The translations under genes and the position numbers were made by a program. Positions 1 to 11,078 of a stretch of DNA of 64,000 nucleotides are shown piece by piece (within the stretch, counting starts at the first letter, position 1; the number at the start of each line of letters is the position of its first letter). Location: positions 186,001 to 250,000 of the forward strand of contig JAUKUA010000005.1 of assembly GCA_030549175.1 (NCBI GenBank), read 5' to 3'. This DNA comes from Lasiosphaeris hirsuta. Lineage: Eukaryota > Ascomycota > Sordariomycetes > Sordariales > Lasiosphaeriaceae. The notes under the pieces are model-generated. The model had not been told where the DNA came from. It ran no database searches and was given only the letters and a program-made list of their open reading frames with translations.

Positions 1-1150
1 ATTCGAGTCCAGCGTCCTTCTGCTTAACTGTGAGTGCCCTTCCCACCTAATATAACCCCATTTTCCTGCTCATCGTTGTTTGCTGCCCCTATCTCAGACA
101 CATGCATTGGATCTATTGAATCCTGTGCGCTTCATGGAATATAAGCCTGAATTGACTGAATTGCATGTTATCGACCAAGGAGTCCATGGAGGTATCCATG
201 GAGGTGCTCAATGCACCACGCCACAGCCAAAAATGTCAAGTCAACAGGCCGAAAGCAGGCTTTTGTTGACACTGTTGAGAAGCAGGTTTCGTTTGAGGGA
301 CTGGCGGATTTGACAGAACTCAAATCCTTCTGAGCAACGGATGGGGGTTACTGGGTGTCTGCATAATCGGTCATGTCATTAAAGAGCCTTTGCTGCGTAG
401 GACCAGCGCTGTATAGAGTTCGGACACTTCGGTTATCCTTGGGTTTGCTTGTTTGGAAAATGCGATGGAGCGGTGAGAAAAACTTTACGGTGCAACCGAA
501 TTTGAACCGAGGCTTATCGGCTTGTCCCTGAGTTGATGATTATGGGGTATCAGCCGCGCACAATGGCCCAAAACCCTAGCAGCGTTGGATGATGCAATGG
601 CATGTTGCCCAATAACGGTCAAGGTACCGTAGCTTCGGTTGCAGCCGAATGGCGGTTTCGCACTGGAAGCTGTTGTGAGACAATCTTCAGGCGTCGGCAA
701 TGCTTGTGATTATTCAGCGGTTGAGAAACGCTGGAATCATGCTAGAATCACACTAGCCATCCAGCGCCTTATTGGTGAAGAGCGGGGATTAATAATCGTG
801 TCTTTTAACCGAGCTCCCGAGGAGTTGCGTCGAGGTTCCTTAATCATCAAGGCCAAACGCCGACAGCAGCCACCTGTCAGAGTCGCAGAAGTCCGATAAG
901 GCGTCGTCGCCCGGTTATTAAGCATGATGCAGACTTAATGTAGCACACTCCGCGATGCATCAAGAGATGTGTTGCACATGGATATAACCTCATCCTCCGT
1001 CGTCACCAGAGGACATTGAACTCTCACAACTTTACAATTAGCATCAAACATACGAACATTAGGGAAGAATCTCTTGAGCTTCGTCTCAAAATCTTTCATT
1101 TCCACCGCTTCACAACATTTTGCATTCATCACTAGCCTCGCAACATCGCA
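1..1150. other. Intergenic, no gene recognised
   Basis: Only short open frames without recognisable motifs occur here. The last 100 bases are pyrimidine- and CA-rich and probably form the promoter and 5' leader of the reductase gene that starts at 1151. Confidence 0.5.
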
Positions 1151-2293
1151 ATGTCGAACAAAGGCCTTGTCCTCGTCACCGGCGCAAATGGTTACATTGC
1201 CGCCAAGACAGTTGAAGCCTTCCTCCACGCTGGCTGGTCTGTCCGAGGCACCGTGCGATCAATAAAGTCAGCGAAGGGGGTCATCGAAGCCCTCCCTGAA
1301 TACGCCGACAAGCTCAGCTTCGCAGAGGTCCCCGATATCACCGTCCCCGGAGCATTTGATGAGGCCGTAAAAGGTTTGCCTCGTGCTTGTCTCACTCCGT
1401 CTAGAAAGAAAAAAACTAACATAATTTAAGGCGTTGACGCTGTGGCCCATCTCGCCGCGCCTGTCTCTCTCTTCTTCACAGACCCCGAGCCGGTTCTCAA
1501 GGGTGCGATTCACGGGACTTTACGAGCCCTGGAGTCGGCCCACAAGGAGCCCAGCATCAAGACTTTCGTGCTCATGTCGTCCATCACTGCTATCCTGGGC
1601 CAGAAGGAGGGCGACTATACCTTCACCGAAGCTGATTGGAACACGGCTGCCCTGCCGCTCGTGGAAGAGCTCGGCAAAGCCGCTCCCAGCCGTGTCATTT
1701 ACTCTGCCAGCAAGGTCGCTGCTGAGCAGACGCTGTGGAAGTTCCGTGATGAGAATCATCCTACCTTTGCAATGACAGCCATCAATCCAGTGTGAGTGCA
1801 GTGCTCCCCGATGAAAAGTTTCTGCCGTGACTGACTGTTTGCAAGTCTCGTTGCCGGGCCCCCTCTGGTCGTTCCAGCCTCGCAGGACAAGATCGGCGAG
1901 ACATTCAGACTCCCCGCCGACGTTTACGTCGGCAAGCCCCTAGAGGAAGCCGGTCTCCCGAGTGCAACCAGCGCATATGTGGACGTTCGCGACGTAGCTC
2001 GACTTGTCATCTTCGGCGTTGAACACCCCGAGATAACGAACAACGAGCGCTTCATCGTCTCGTCGGCATGGTCTCCGGCCCAAGCCGTCGCCGACATTCT
2101 CCACAAGTCGTACCCCGAGAGAGCGAGCATCATCAAAGAGGGCACCCCGGGCGAGGGCTATCTTCCCGGTTATAAGTTCTTCCCCAAATTCGTGGTTGAC
2201 GGGTCGAAGGCTGCCACGGTGACGGGGCAAGACTATATCCCCTGGGAGAAGACGATTATTGACACTGTGGAGAAACTGAAGCCCATTCTTTGA
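1151..2293 (+). CDS. NAD(P)-dependent extended SDR reductase (Gre2/dihydroflavonol-reductase-like)
   Basis: Predicted cytosolic NAD(P)H-dependent carbonyl or aldehyde reductase of 343 aa. I read exons 1151-1373, 1431-1791 and 1846-2293. The introns are 57 and 54 nt, each with a CTAAC or CTGAC-like branch site, and the frame is continuous across both. The N-terminus has the Rossmann signature VTGANGYIA (TGxxGxxA, around residues 9-16). The catalytic Tyr-Lys pair appears as YSASK near residue 175. The sequence then runs through NPVLVAGPP and YVDVRDVARL, which are typical of the family. Start chosen at the first ATG directly before the Rossmann strand. Fungal members reduce many ketones and aldehydes, so the natural substrate cannot be read from sequence. 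No biosynthetic neighbours suggest a pathway. It looks intact. Confidence 0.93.
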
Positions 2294-4022
2294 GATGTAA
2301 AGCGGGTGCCTTCAAGGGACCCTATGGAGTCGACTTGACAATATGCTTTCCATCTTGTCATATGAGAACTTTCATAGTCTGAAACAAAGCCACGTCTACA
2401 GAGCTGGTTCCGAGCCACAAAGACCTTCATGATTGGGATAACGCTTGGAATATTGATATGCAGTCCGCCGTAAATATCAAGCCACACGGGAGAGAGAAAG
2501 GCATTAGCTTCCACTCGGCTCCGGATTTGCCGCGTGCTGCTTTAGCTTGAGGTAGCGGTGTGCAATAGAGACACGGCGCCATAATCGGCACTTTGCCGGG
2601 CTATCGACATGGACCGTTAGGACACTGGCTCAGGCTCGGGGGATGACTGCGGACGACTGCGGACAGGAATGTTAAAGTCGTAAATGGAACGTGTTCGGAC
2701 TCACGACCTGTCGGTGACGAATTCAAATTGTATCAACGAGGTCATATGAGTCACACAGAAGCCGCCGGAAGGTTACGGACTGTTTTGCCCTCATATTTCT
2801 ACTCGAACAATCTGCCAGAGATATGAGCAAAGACGAGATACTTGAATCTCGACATGTCCGGGGTGCCGATGCTGCGAATGCCAAACTCGCGGCAAGAACT
2901 AAGCAAAAAGCAAGGTACCTTACATACATTATCACTCCACAGGTGCTCCCCGATTCAATGGCGAGGAGTGCAGCACCGATACTCCTCAGGTCCTCGTATT
3001 AGGTGCTTCCCTCTGAGCCCACATGGATATCATTGGATGCAATGCCATTCAGCCAGCCGGCGACCTGCATGCCCCACAAACGCACAGTTTCTCGCCGCGT
3101 GAGCGTCGTGCTTAGTCCTGATGGCTTGAGTTTGCTTTCAAATCGAACGTAATTCGCTCAAGAAGCAGCAGCCCCTCTGCAGAGGAAAAGCCGCCGACGG
3201 CCTAGCGCTTCCCGGCCCGGCCGCCCGATCGAAGCCCCTAAAACCACACAACTCCAACATCCCGAATTGTTCACAAAATCACTCGAGGAAGGTGTTGCCT
3301 GTTTCCCCTAGGCCAGTTTGTGGGAAGGCCTCAGAAATGAGCACTAGCATTCATGGATATTCGCCATGATGCCTTTTTTCCCGTCCCTTCAGGTCCACGT
3401 TCTGACCTGTGGCTGGTTCGGAATCTATCCATAATTATGCAGGCCCCTCACTCTCCCCAGCTCACAGCCAGCCACACCAGGTCTCTAGCGCCGCTTCTTG
3501 TCCGTTTCCTGACTTGTCCAAAGACATGCAGGCTGCCCCATCAATACCCCAACTCACAGCTAGCCACAGCTCACATTTCGTCTCACTGGCAGCTTGCGCC
3601 GCCTCCTCATAGGCAGTCGGTGCTGCGACTGATCATGTCATTCTCACTCCATCTGTCAACAATCTTTCACCAGCAGGATCATGACTCGGGGGCGAGCAGG
3701 GCTCAGCAAATAGGGATCGAGATGCATCCCGCGAGGACGAGTGGAGACTGGTTTACAGCATCAGGATGAGTTTCACCCGAAGGCGTGTCGGATGCAGCAA
3801 TTGCATCAGCTCTCGTCAACGCCGCGAAGCTGTTCGGAACGGAGGTGAGGAGCCGATTGTCGAGAGAGAAAATGGGTATAAAGGGCAGAGGAATGCCCGG
3901 CCAGTTGCTCTCATCAGCTTCATCCATCGAACAAGCAACGCAGAGCAAGCATCTCCTCCATTCACAAGATTCAGCCCCGTCCTACTTCATATCAACCTTC
4001 CCCGTCCTTGCAAACCTCCAAC
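2294..4022. other. Intergenic between reductase and lectin-like gene
   Basis: No supported gene. It contains the palindrome AAGGTACCTT at 2912-2921, one of a recurrent intergenic motif family in this window, and ends with the promoter and leader of the lectin-like gene. Confidence 0.5.
3877..3883 (+). promoter_or_regulatory. TATA box of lectin-like gene
   Basis: TATAAAG lies about 145 nt upstream of the ATG at 4023, a plausible distance for a fungal core promoter with a leader of roughly 100 nt. Assigned by sequence only. Confidence 0.45.
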
Positions 4023-4796
4023 ATGTCGAACCTCTACTTCATCAAGACCACCACCCCCGGCTCCAACCAAGTCGAGGTGCACGTCGCCATCCCAGGCGAC
4101 GGCTACTCCAAGCCGGCGGGGCACCACGTGTCGGGCTACTCGCCGACGGACCGGGACCACGGCGTCTTCGACGTGAGCCCAAAGGGTCTCTACTTCGTCA
4201 AGACCAACAACGTCGGCAGCGGCAAGATCGAGGTGCACCGCACGACGGCCGCGTCCAACTACCGCGACTTTGACATCCACACAGCCAGCGTGTTCGAGCT
4301 GACCGACGCCGACAGCGGCGTCTGGACCGTGGACAACGACGACCTCTTCCTGGTCAAGACGCGCAACACGACTTCCCGGCTCATCGAGCTGCACCAGGCG
4401 CCCGGCACCGCCTTCAGCACCTTCTCGCTGCACGCGGCTGTGCCCATCCCGCAGAGCGAGGGCGAGAACGGCGCGTGGGCCGTGTGGAACGGCAACCTGT
4501 ACTTTATCCGCCTCCGCAACACCCAGGGCGGCAACGTCGAGCTCTGGCACGTCCACGGCACCGGGCTGCAGGAGGTGACGCGGTACACGACCTGGTTCAG
4601 CACGTCGGACGCCGACAACGGCAGCTGGCGCATCGGGGCGCAGGGGAACTTGTTCTTCATCAAGACGCGCAACACGGGGTCTGGCCAGATTGAGGTGCAC
4701 ATCGCCAGCTCCGAGTCCAAGTACCAGCAGGTCGCCCACCATGCAACCTGGATCAGCCAGGCGGATGGTCCGTTTGGGACATATGTTATTGCCTAG
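4023..4796 (+). CDS. Five-repeat lectin-like (probable five-bladed beta-propeller) protein
   Basis: An intronless 257-aa protein built almost entirely from five tandem repeats of about 50 aa. Each begins with a strand like LYFIKTxNTxSG, continues with a second strand xIEVHxA, then H-x-x-T/S, and ends in DADxGxW. Repeat starts fall near residues 3, 55, 107, 158 and 209. The length and repeat count suggest a closed five-bladed propeller of the kind used by some sugar-binding lectins (tachylectin-2 is the classic five-bladed case); this is inference from architecture, not from an alignment. No signal peptide is visible, so it is probably cytoplasmic, as many fungal defence lectins are. The ATG at 4023 has A at -3 and starts the first strand directly. 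A large open frame on the opposite strand is a codon-bias shadow. Confidence 0.8.
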   Translation: MSNLYFIKTTTPGSNQVEVHVAIPGDGYSKPAGHHVSGYSPTDRDHGVFDVSPKGLYFVKTNNVGSGKIEVHRTTAASNYRDFDIHTASVFELTDADSGVWTVDNDDLFLVKTRNTTSRLIELHQAPGTAFSTFSLHAAVPIPQSEGENGAWAVWNGNLYFIRLRNTQGGNVELWHVHGTGLQEVTRYTTWFSTSDADNGSWRIGAQGNLFFIKTRNTGSGQIEVHIASSESKYQQVAHHATWISQADGPFGTYVIA

Positions 4797-5172
4797 GTTG
4801 CCAACACGGCCCGGGTGGCAGCGGTGTGTGTTGGTCAATCCGACATGGAAAAAAAAATAGTGCATCCTGGAGTAGGGACTGGATTTTCCAGTTTAGGTAC
4901 ACTCATTGCAAAATCTACCACGCTTGAAGTGAATGGTTCTCAATTATTTGCGACGACTACATGACTGTTAGTGCGCTGTTCAAGAGCTTCCGTAAACCGT
5001 GATCACAGTCCGCCTTCATACTTGCACCTTTGGTGGTCAAAGTTGAACTTTGGGCATTGAAGATGGTCAGGCGCAGTGAGGAGGAAACTTGAAACAAAAC
5101 ATCAGGTTCAATTAATAGCAGCTATAGTTGAAAGAATTCTCCAAGCAACCACCAACAGCAGCAGGGATTACA
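4797..5172. other. Intergenic between convergent genes
   Basis: Short 3' untranslated and spacer sequence between the lectin-like gene and the convergent acetyltransferase. I see nothing else in it. Confidence 0.5.
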
Positions 5173-5976
5173 TTACGCGGTCTTCAGGGACTCCGGCTCG
5201 TAGACAAGAAAGTACGTATTGTAGTTTTCGTTTCCTCCACAGGGCCTGGCATCCTGCAAGAGCCGCTCGACCTCACGGAACCCCTCACGCAAGTAGACGC
5301 CGAGCGACACATCAAAAGCCAGGACAAATATGGGTACCCCGAGTCGCTCGGCCTGTTGGATACCTCTCCGCGCCAGCGATGATGCGACCCCCCTGCCTTG
5401 GTTGTCAGGGTGCACGGCGACGTAGTCGAGGACTGTGGCAATGCATTTAGCACAAGTTATCCAACATGACTAGAGCCACCACTGAAAGGACCTACTCATG
5501 TACTCGCGCTCTGCGCGAAGTCTGTTCTGCACAGCCGAAATCTTGGCGTCGAGCTCCTCCGTGTTGACACCAGGAGTGTGCTCGCCCGGCTTCCAGTCGG
5601 CCGTGTCGGCGAGGGCCTGAAACTTCTTCTTGGCCTCCTCGTCGACATCGGGCACCATGGCTTCCGGCCATGCAGTCTCAGGGCCGTCGGACTGCAGGGC
5701 GGGCGGCAGCAGCCAGCGGGCGTACCCGAGCAGGGCGCCCGTCTTCTTGTCGACGGCCTTCTCGTGGCGGCGCTTGTGGCGATCGAAGAGAAGCACGTGT
5801 GTGGCGATGCGCTTCTGCATCTGCTCCGTGATGTAGGACAGCTGTGCGTCGTCGGGCCAGATCATGCGCCAGTAAGGCTGGCCCCAGAATGCCCCGGCGT
5901 TGTTGGTCCCGAGTGCGGGGGCGTCGTCGACGGTGCAGCCCGTGATCGTCCAATTGGATGCTGTGTCTTCTGCCAT
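5173..5976 (-). CDS. GNAT-family N-acetyltransferase, first of a divergent pair
   Basis: A predicted acetyl-CoA-dependent N-acetyltransferase of 246 aa. Exons read 5976-5496 and 5432-5173 on the minus strand around a 63-nt intron. The fungal-type N-terminus contains TVDDAPALGTNNAGAF. After the intron comes the acetyl-CoA binding motif A, VHPDNQGRGVASSL (Q/R-x-x-G-x-G/A), followed by the C-terminal strand that ends in the YFLVYEPES region. I chose the ATG at 5976 because it has a strong context (AAA before, G after) and begins the GNAT fold. An in-frame ATG at 6039 would add 21 residues. The substrate is unknown. A second GNAT gene starts about 415 bp away in the opposite direction. Confidence 0.87.
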
Positions 5977-6391
5977 TTTCTTGGAGGGTGAGAGGAGTTT
6001 GAGAATGGGTTGAAATGCCTTTTGGAAGAGAGGTTGCATGTCGGTGAAATGGTAACCGCTTCGCGTACTTATATCGAGATGTTGTAAAAAAGGACAGGTG
6101 TCGGTCTCAAGACGGGGTTTACGTGTCTTCCCCCTTGCTATCAATCCTTAAGGGCAGGTAGCATCATGATGCAAGCGGGAAGGCGGCAGGGGGTATGCCC
6201 AACGCCGCGGCCGTCATTGCTATTAGGCAGCCATTGTACAGAGGACGGCTGCTACTAAAGCTACCTGTCATCTTCCCTGCCGCCTTACGCCCTTTGCCAG
6301 TAAACACCACCACCCTCAATTACATGAACAGCAGCTTTTAAACAGCTATTACCCCGCTTCCTAAATCGATGAGTCAATTCGAGCATCAAAG
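5977..6391. promoter_or_regulatory. Shared intergenic region between two divergent GNAT genes
   Basis: About 415 bp separate the start codons of two head-to-head acetyltransferase genes, so the segment probably serves as a bidirectional promoter. No clear regulator site was recognised. Confidence 0.45.
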
Positions 6392-7003
6392 ATGTCGTCA
6401 CGACCAACGATCCGCTTTGGGCGACTGGAAGGTAGGCTCAATTTATTCAGTTCTGGTATTGCCCCTGGAAACTAAAGCCTAGGGCCAGATGTTCCGCTTA
6501 TTTTGTCGTTCATCAAAGCCGCCGCTGCTGAGCAGGCCCCTGGGTCTTCCGTAACGGCAACACTCGCAACCCTCAGCTCGACCTTACATCTTGACAATAC
6601 CGCCCCTGGCGACTCAAACACGGACTTTCAGATTCCGCCCGGCACAAACCAGACTCGTTTTGCCTGGCCGCTGATAGTTGTCGCCCCCGATGAAACAGTC
6701 GCCGGCCTAGCCATCTACTTTTACAACTATTCCACTTGGTCCGCCTCCCCCGGGGTCATGCTCGAGGAATTGTACGTACTCCCGGCATACAGACGAAGGG
6801 GATATGGAAAGCTCTTGATTCAGGCGATGGCAAAAGAGGCAGAGAGAGCTGGCTGTGCGAAAATGGAATGGGTCTGCTTGAAAGAGAATCAAGGGCCGCT
6901 GCGGTTCTATGAGGAACTGGGAGCTCAACAAATGCAGGACTGGGTCATCTTGAAGGTTAGCAGAGAGGGGATTCGTGACCTCGCAAAAGGTGAAAGAGAA
7001 TAA
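6392..7003 (+). CDS. GNAT-family N-acetyltransferase, second of a divergent pair
   Basis: A predicted 186-aa acetyltransferase with exons 6392-6431 and 6483-7003. The 40-nt first exon encodes MSSRPTIRFGRLE, and splicing the 51-nt intron gives RLEGPDVPLILSFIKAA, the standard first helix of diamine/thialysine-type GNATs. The central strand is followed by LEELYVLPAYRRRGYGKLLI, which carries motif A (R-R-G-Y-G-K). The C-terminal motif is NQGPLRFYEELGAQ, with the usual FYxxLGA element. This pattern resembles small polyamine or thialysine N-acetyltransferases, but substrate assignment is inference. It is not a recent copy of the neighbouring GNAT, because length and motifs differ. Confidence 0.88.
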
Positions 7004-7198
7004 TTTACAAGCCGATAACTTCTGTAGGCTGTTCTTCTTTTTCACTGGACGGACTGAAAGATATCATTGCGTAAAGCAATGAGACGGAGGGCTCAATTTT
7101 CTTGTGCCCATAGTACTAGTAAATGACGTCCAGTCTCCTAAAACATATTTCCGCTTTATGACCTGAATGGCTTTCCTTCGGGCTATGGATGTGCTTAA

Positions 7199-9753
7199 CT
7201 AGGGACCAAATAAAAACAGACTTTTCAGCTCCCTCGCCGTGTCTTCGCCGAAAACCATGCGAAATAAGCGTATACTCTCTGCTACATAGTCCTCCGAGGT
7301 ATTACCAAAAGTCTTGTGTGGCTTAAGGGTAATGGGGACTTCCCGATCTGCGCCATTCTTTAGTAAGAGAATGGTTGTTTCAAGCAAGTTTTGCCGCAAC
7401 TCAGGATCAAACTGCTGCTGAGTGCCCTGTTCCGACAGTCTCTCCATCATCAGCTCCCACAGCTCCAGCACCACTATTGTCTTTTTTAACTCATTAATAT
7501 ATGGAACTGACAGCAACTTCGTCAATGCGGTGATATTGCTCATGTTCCGGACCTCAAAACTCCATGACCCATGATCAGAATCCTTCATCACAATCGTAGC
7601 CTTGAGTGATGCCTTACAAACCCACAGGAACATCGCTGACCTTCGGGTTGGGGTTGGAAAGTCTCTAACCACATTGTCGGATTGGAGACTTATAGCTCGC
7701 AATTGGGAAAGGATGATATCAACAAGGCCCATTTGGCACAGAAGCGCCAGCAGCTCTTCTTGACTGTTGACGCGGATACACTTCAATGTTCTTTCGTCAG
7801 AGCAGAAGCGGCTTGGGACTCTATAGGATATGGTCATGTAGTGATCTTTTCTTCCGGGGATCAGCTGTTCGAGAATTGAGCCCGTAATTTCGATGAGCGT
7901 CGGGTTCGTCTCGTATTGGATTTTCGCAGCCAAGGACAAAAGGAATACCAGGCATGTTCCAGCAGCTTCTTTCAAGTCAATTCTAAGTTGCTTTGCGCCG
8001 TGCCACGCAGGTGCGACCGATTGGTTTGAATCAAATATTGTCCGCCACCGACTATTAGCAGCGTGCCGCAACCTTGATAATCGGTGCTGCAGATACATCC
8101 ACCCTGACGCGAACGATTGCAGGAGGTAGACGCTAGAGTGGAATCCTGGCTTTGAATATGATGTAAGCACCATATCCATCCCGGGTGTCTTGAGAAAGTC
8201 AGCAACGGTGCGGTGGAGAAAGCCAATTTCAATCCTCAATATGGGTGGCGTTCGGTCACTATCTGTGCTGGCGTTTGAGTCGTCCACAGGATGAATCAGG
8301 TCTCGGTATCGAGATACCATTGCCTCTCTTTCTTCTCTCAAGGCCTCAAACTCAAGCGTCTCCTCTGCCTCCATATGTTCGCGCCCAAATTGCCTGCTGA
8401 AGGAACGGAAGGGTGTGTCATAACCTGAGGCGTAAAGCCTGGCAGCCATGAGCGGCATAATTGGAAGGGAGCCGTCTGAATGCACCAATACCTTGAGAAG
8501 CTTGGCGGCGTCCTGTTTGTAGATAGAGTCAATGGCATTGAACATGTGCTTGAAGAAGTCGGTCAGTTCCGTTGGGAACTCTTCCAGTCGTCGATGCAGT
8601 ACTTCGATACTGTCTTTATTCGATAGTCTACGGAGCAGAGAGCGTAAAACGTAGTAGACCTACAGAAAAACGCCCTCTGCTCGCGACGTAATCTCGTCGA
8701 CAAGGCGATTTGTTTCGGCGACAGACGCCATGCGTAGGGTTTCAAAGCGCGGGCTTTCGGTAAGACGATCCTGCGCAAACGCGCATATATCCGATTTGGT
8801 GAACTCGTGAATACATAGTGTCCAGGCGCTTGACCCATAGGCATCCCGGAACTCAGGCCACGGCCGACTAGAAACACAAAGTTTTATGTGATCTGACTTG
8901 GCGATATTACCGAGCAGCTTAACGAGGTCGGTGTGGATTCCACTGTATTCGTCGAGTCCGTCGATGAACAAGCACATCCGAATTGGGAGCGACTTTTGTC
9001 TCAGTAGGTGATCGAAAGACTTCATGAGGTCCTCCATAGTCCAAGCCTCGAGGTACTCGTAGTCTTTAATAGAGAGGCGGTCAGGACAGGCCGTGGGGAT
9101 AAGTTCTGGGTATGTCTTGAGCAACTGGAACAAGATGGTGCGCAAAAGCCCGTCCTGACTTTTCTGGAGGCTGGTGCCCATGCTCCAGAAGAAGTAGCTC
9201 CCTGTAAAGAGTTCCTTATCACCGGCCCACTGGTTAAGTAGTTGTGCCGTTTCGTCGCGGTTTAGCAGGTATTTCATCAAGGTTGACTTCCCAGAGCCCG
9301 CCTTCCCCTCGATCCAGTAAGCTCCGCTGCCCTCCCTCAGCCAGCGGGTAAGATTGACCAGGCTGGTTTGCTCGAAGATCCAATCAAATGTGGCTTTGTG
9401 AGCCGTTTGGACCCTTGACTAGCGCTCCCTAATCTATTCGAAACGCAAGCTCTTGAGGATGGCCTCGATGTGGGCGCTGAACCAATCCTGGTCCACAAAA
9501 GACCTTAGCTGGGTTTCCAAGGCAGTAAATTTCCCTTCCACATTGTTGCTGCCGTTCTGGACCAAGAGTTTCTCTAAGTCTTGGGCCATCTTGTCCAGCT
9601 TCCTGGTTGTTGTGAGGTTCCATTCCCTCTTGGAATCCTCAGCAGACGCTATGGATTTGATGATCGATGTTTGGTGGTCACTTCAGCCACAAGATCAGTA
9701 CCAGTAACCATTTCGGAGAATGGTTGGGATTACTGCATACCGAAGAGAGATGA
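7199..9753 (-). pseudogene. NACHT/STAND NLR-like immune receptor, 3' portion, broken by stops and a transposon
   Basis: This is the NTPase and C-terminal part of a fungal NLR. The reading frame is continuous from 9753 down to 7199 but has five in-frame stops, at 9695-9697, 9683-9685, 9434-9436, 9419-9421 and 8660-8662. The Walker A motif GKAGSGKST is encoded near 9285-9310. Walker B appears as CLFIDGLDEYSG, followed by a sensor-like CVSSRPWPEF. The region ending FLHRTVADFLKTP resembles the DUF7791-type domain that follows many fungal NACHT domains. The 8660 stop replaces the usual Trp after EGVFL, and the 9419 and 9434 stops look like CAG-to-TAG changes, as RIP would make. The 5' portion lies at 15391-15799 on the other side of a Copia element. 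Such proteins act in nonself recognition and cell death; this copy cannot make a full-length product. Confidence 0.85.
9749..9753. repeat. Target-site duplication GATGA, left copy
   Basis: GATGA immediately precedes the TG of the left LTR and is repeated at 15386-15390 directly after the CA of the right LTR. A 5-bp duplication is the usual product of Copia integrases. Confidence 0.85.
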
Positions 9754-9916
9754 TGTGGGCAAGACAGAGCAAAGGGAAACGGTGATAGATTCTGTGGTGT
9801 TGCGGGCCAGGATTTCCCTGGCCTGCAACAGCTATCTTGGTGTGGCCCAAAGGGCACTAGCTAGGCGAGGTGGCGTGTGCGCCCTGCACCCTCGAGGTGG
9901 GGCACCACCTCTAACA
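9754..9916 (-). repeat. Left LTR (3' LTR in element orientation)
   Basis: 163 bp, nearly identical to 15223-15385. I count two differences, at 9808 (C versus T at 15277) and 9912 (T versus C at 15381). Both are CpA/TpA transitions. A purine-rich tract (GAGAGGGTA on the minus strand, 9917-9925) lies just inside it and fits a polypurine tract. Confidence 0.9.
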
Positions 9917-11060
9917 TACCCTCTCAGACGGTACTGAAGCCTGGATCTACATGCCTATCTAGGAAGTTGTGATAGTTGTGATGGTGTTTTGTATCGCTAA
10001 GCGCCTTTTTCTTCCTTTAGCTGCCCCTGAATCTACATTAATTTTTTCCTTTTATGGCTTTTCTGCCATTGTATTACTGCAATACCTCGATATTCTCCTT
10101 TATCTAAGGTATCTAGATGTTAACAAGGCCTAACAGGGTAACGAATTATATATACTTTTCCTTCTATAATAGTTTTGTAAGCTTATCTGTAGTCATGTCG
10201 GTTCCTAAGAGATGCCTCAGATCTATTATCTTCTTCCTAACGTGATTTATTATCTACTTATAGCGGATATTAATATAACGAGTACGTGCCACGTTGAGTG
10301 GATTCAATACGTTAGTTCTTATGTTGGTACTGTCAGTGTATAGGATCAGTGGAATTGGCTACGTAGTGCCATATTTCTTGAGGATCTTCCATACTTATCT
10401 AACGGCCTGTACTACGGGTGTCAAATTGGTAAATTCTACCTCTATTGAGCTAATTGTTGTAAAAGTCTATTTCCTAGACTTCTATACTACTAGGCCTTTT
10501 GTAAGAAAGACTACATAGCCTCTAGTTGAGTAGTAGGTAAGTAGATTATCTGTAAAGGATGTATCTGTAAAAGTATGTAGGTAAAGATCGTTAACTGTGA
10601 TAGATTCTTTACTAAAGATTATGCCTAAGGACTATATATCTTTTAAATACCGGAATAGGTACTTTAATAACTCTTAGTGTTACGGCAAAGGTCCTATGTT
10701 AGCCTCGCTAAGCCTTGACGTTGTATATGTAATATCAGGGCGTGTACTAGTGGTAAGGTAGTTAAGTGATCTAGTCTACTTGATGTAGTCTTTTTAGGAG
10801 GCTTAGTTTAGTTTCTATACCTTAGGTAGTTCTAACTTAGCTGGCTAGGATGTTTTGATAGTATAAAGACCCTCGTATCCGAACTTGTTAATAATAGTAC
10901 GTATGTAACTTTCTTAGCTTAAGGATATCGTTCTTTTAGTGTGGTTACGTACCATATCGAAGCCTAGGAACTATTTAACTTTACTTATCGACTTCAAATT
11001 ATAGTAGCTCTTTAAGTTACTATAAATTTAATTAATTTTCTCTATAGTTTTGGTAGATAT

Positions 11061-11078
11061 TAACAGATCATCGATATA
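11061..11078 (-). other. Reverse transcriptase catalytic box (YIDDLL)
   Basis: Minus-strand translation gives YIDDLLIS, the Copia form of the YxDD polymerase active site. It survives although stops surround it, and it fixes the element's orientation. Confidence 0.8.

Noticed and set aside
3987..4865. 292-codon open frame on the minus strand opposite the lectin-like gene
   Set aside because: It mirrors the GC-rich third positions of the five-repeat gene, which has clear repeats. The antisense translation has no motif.
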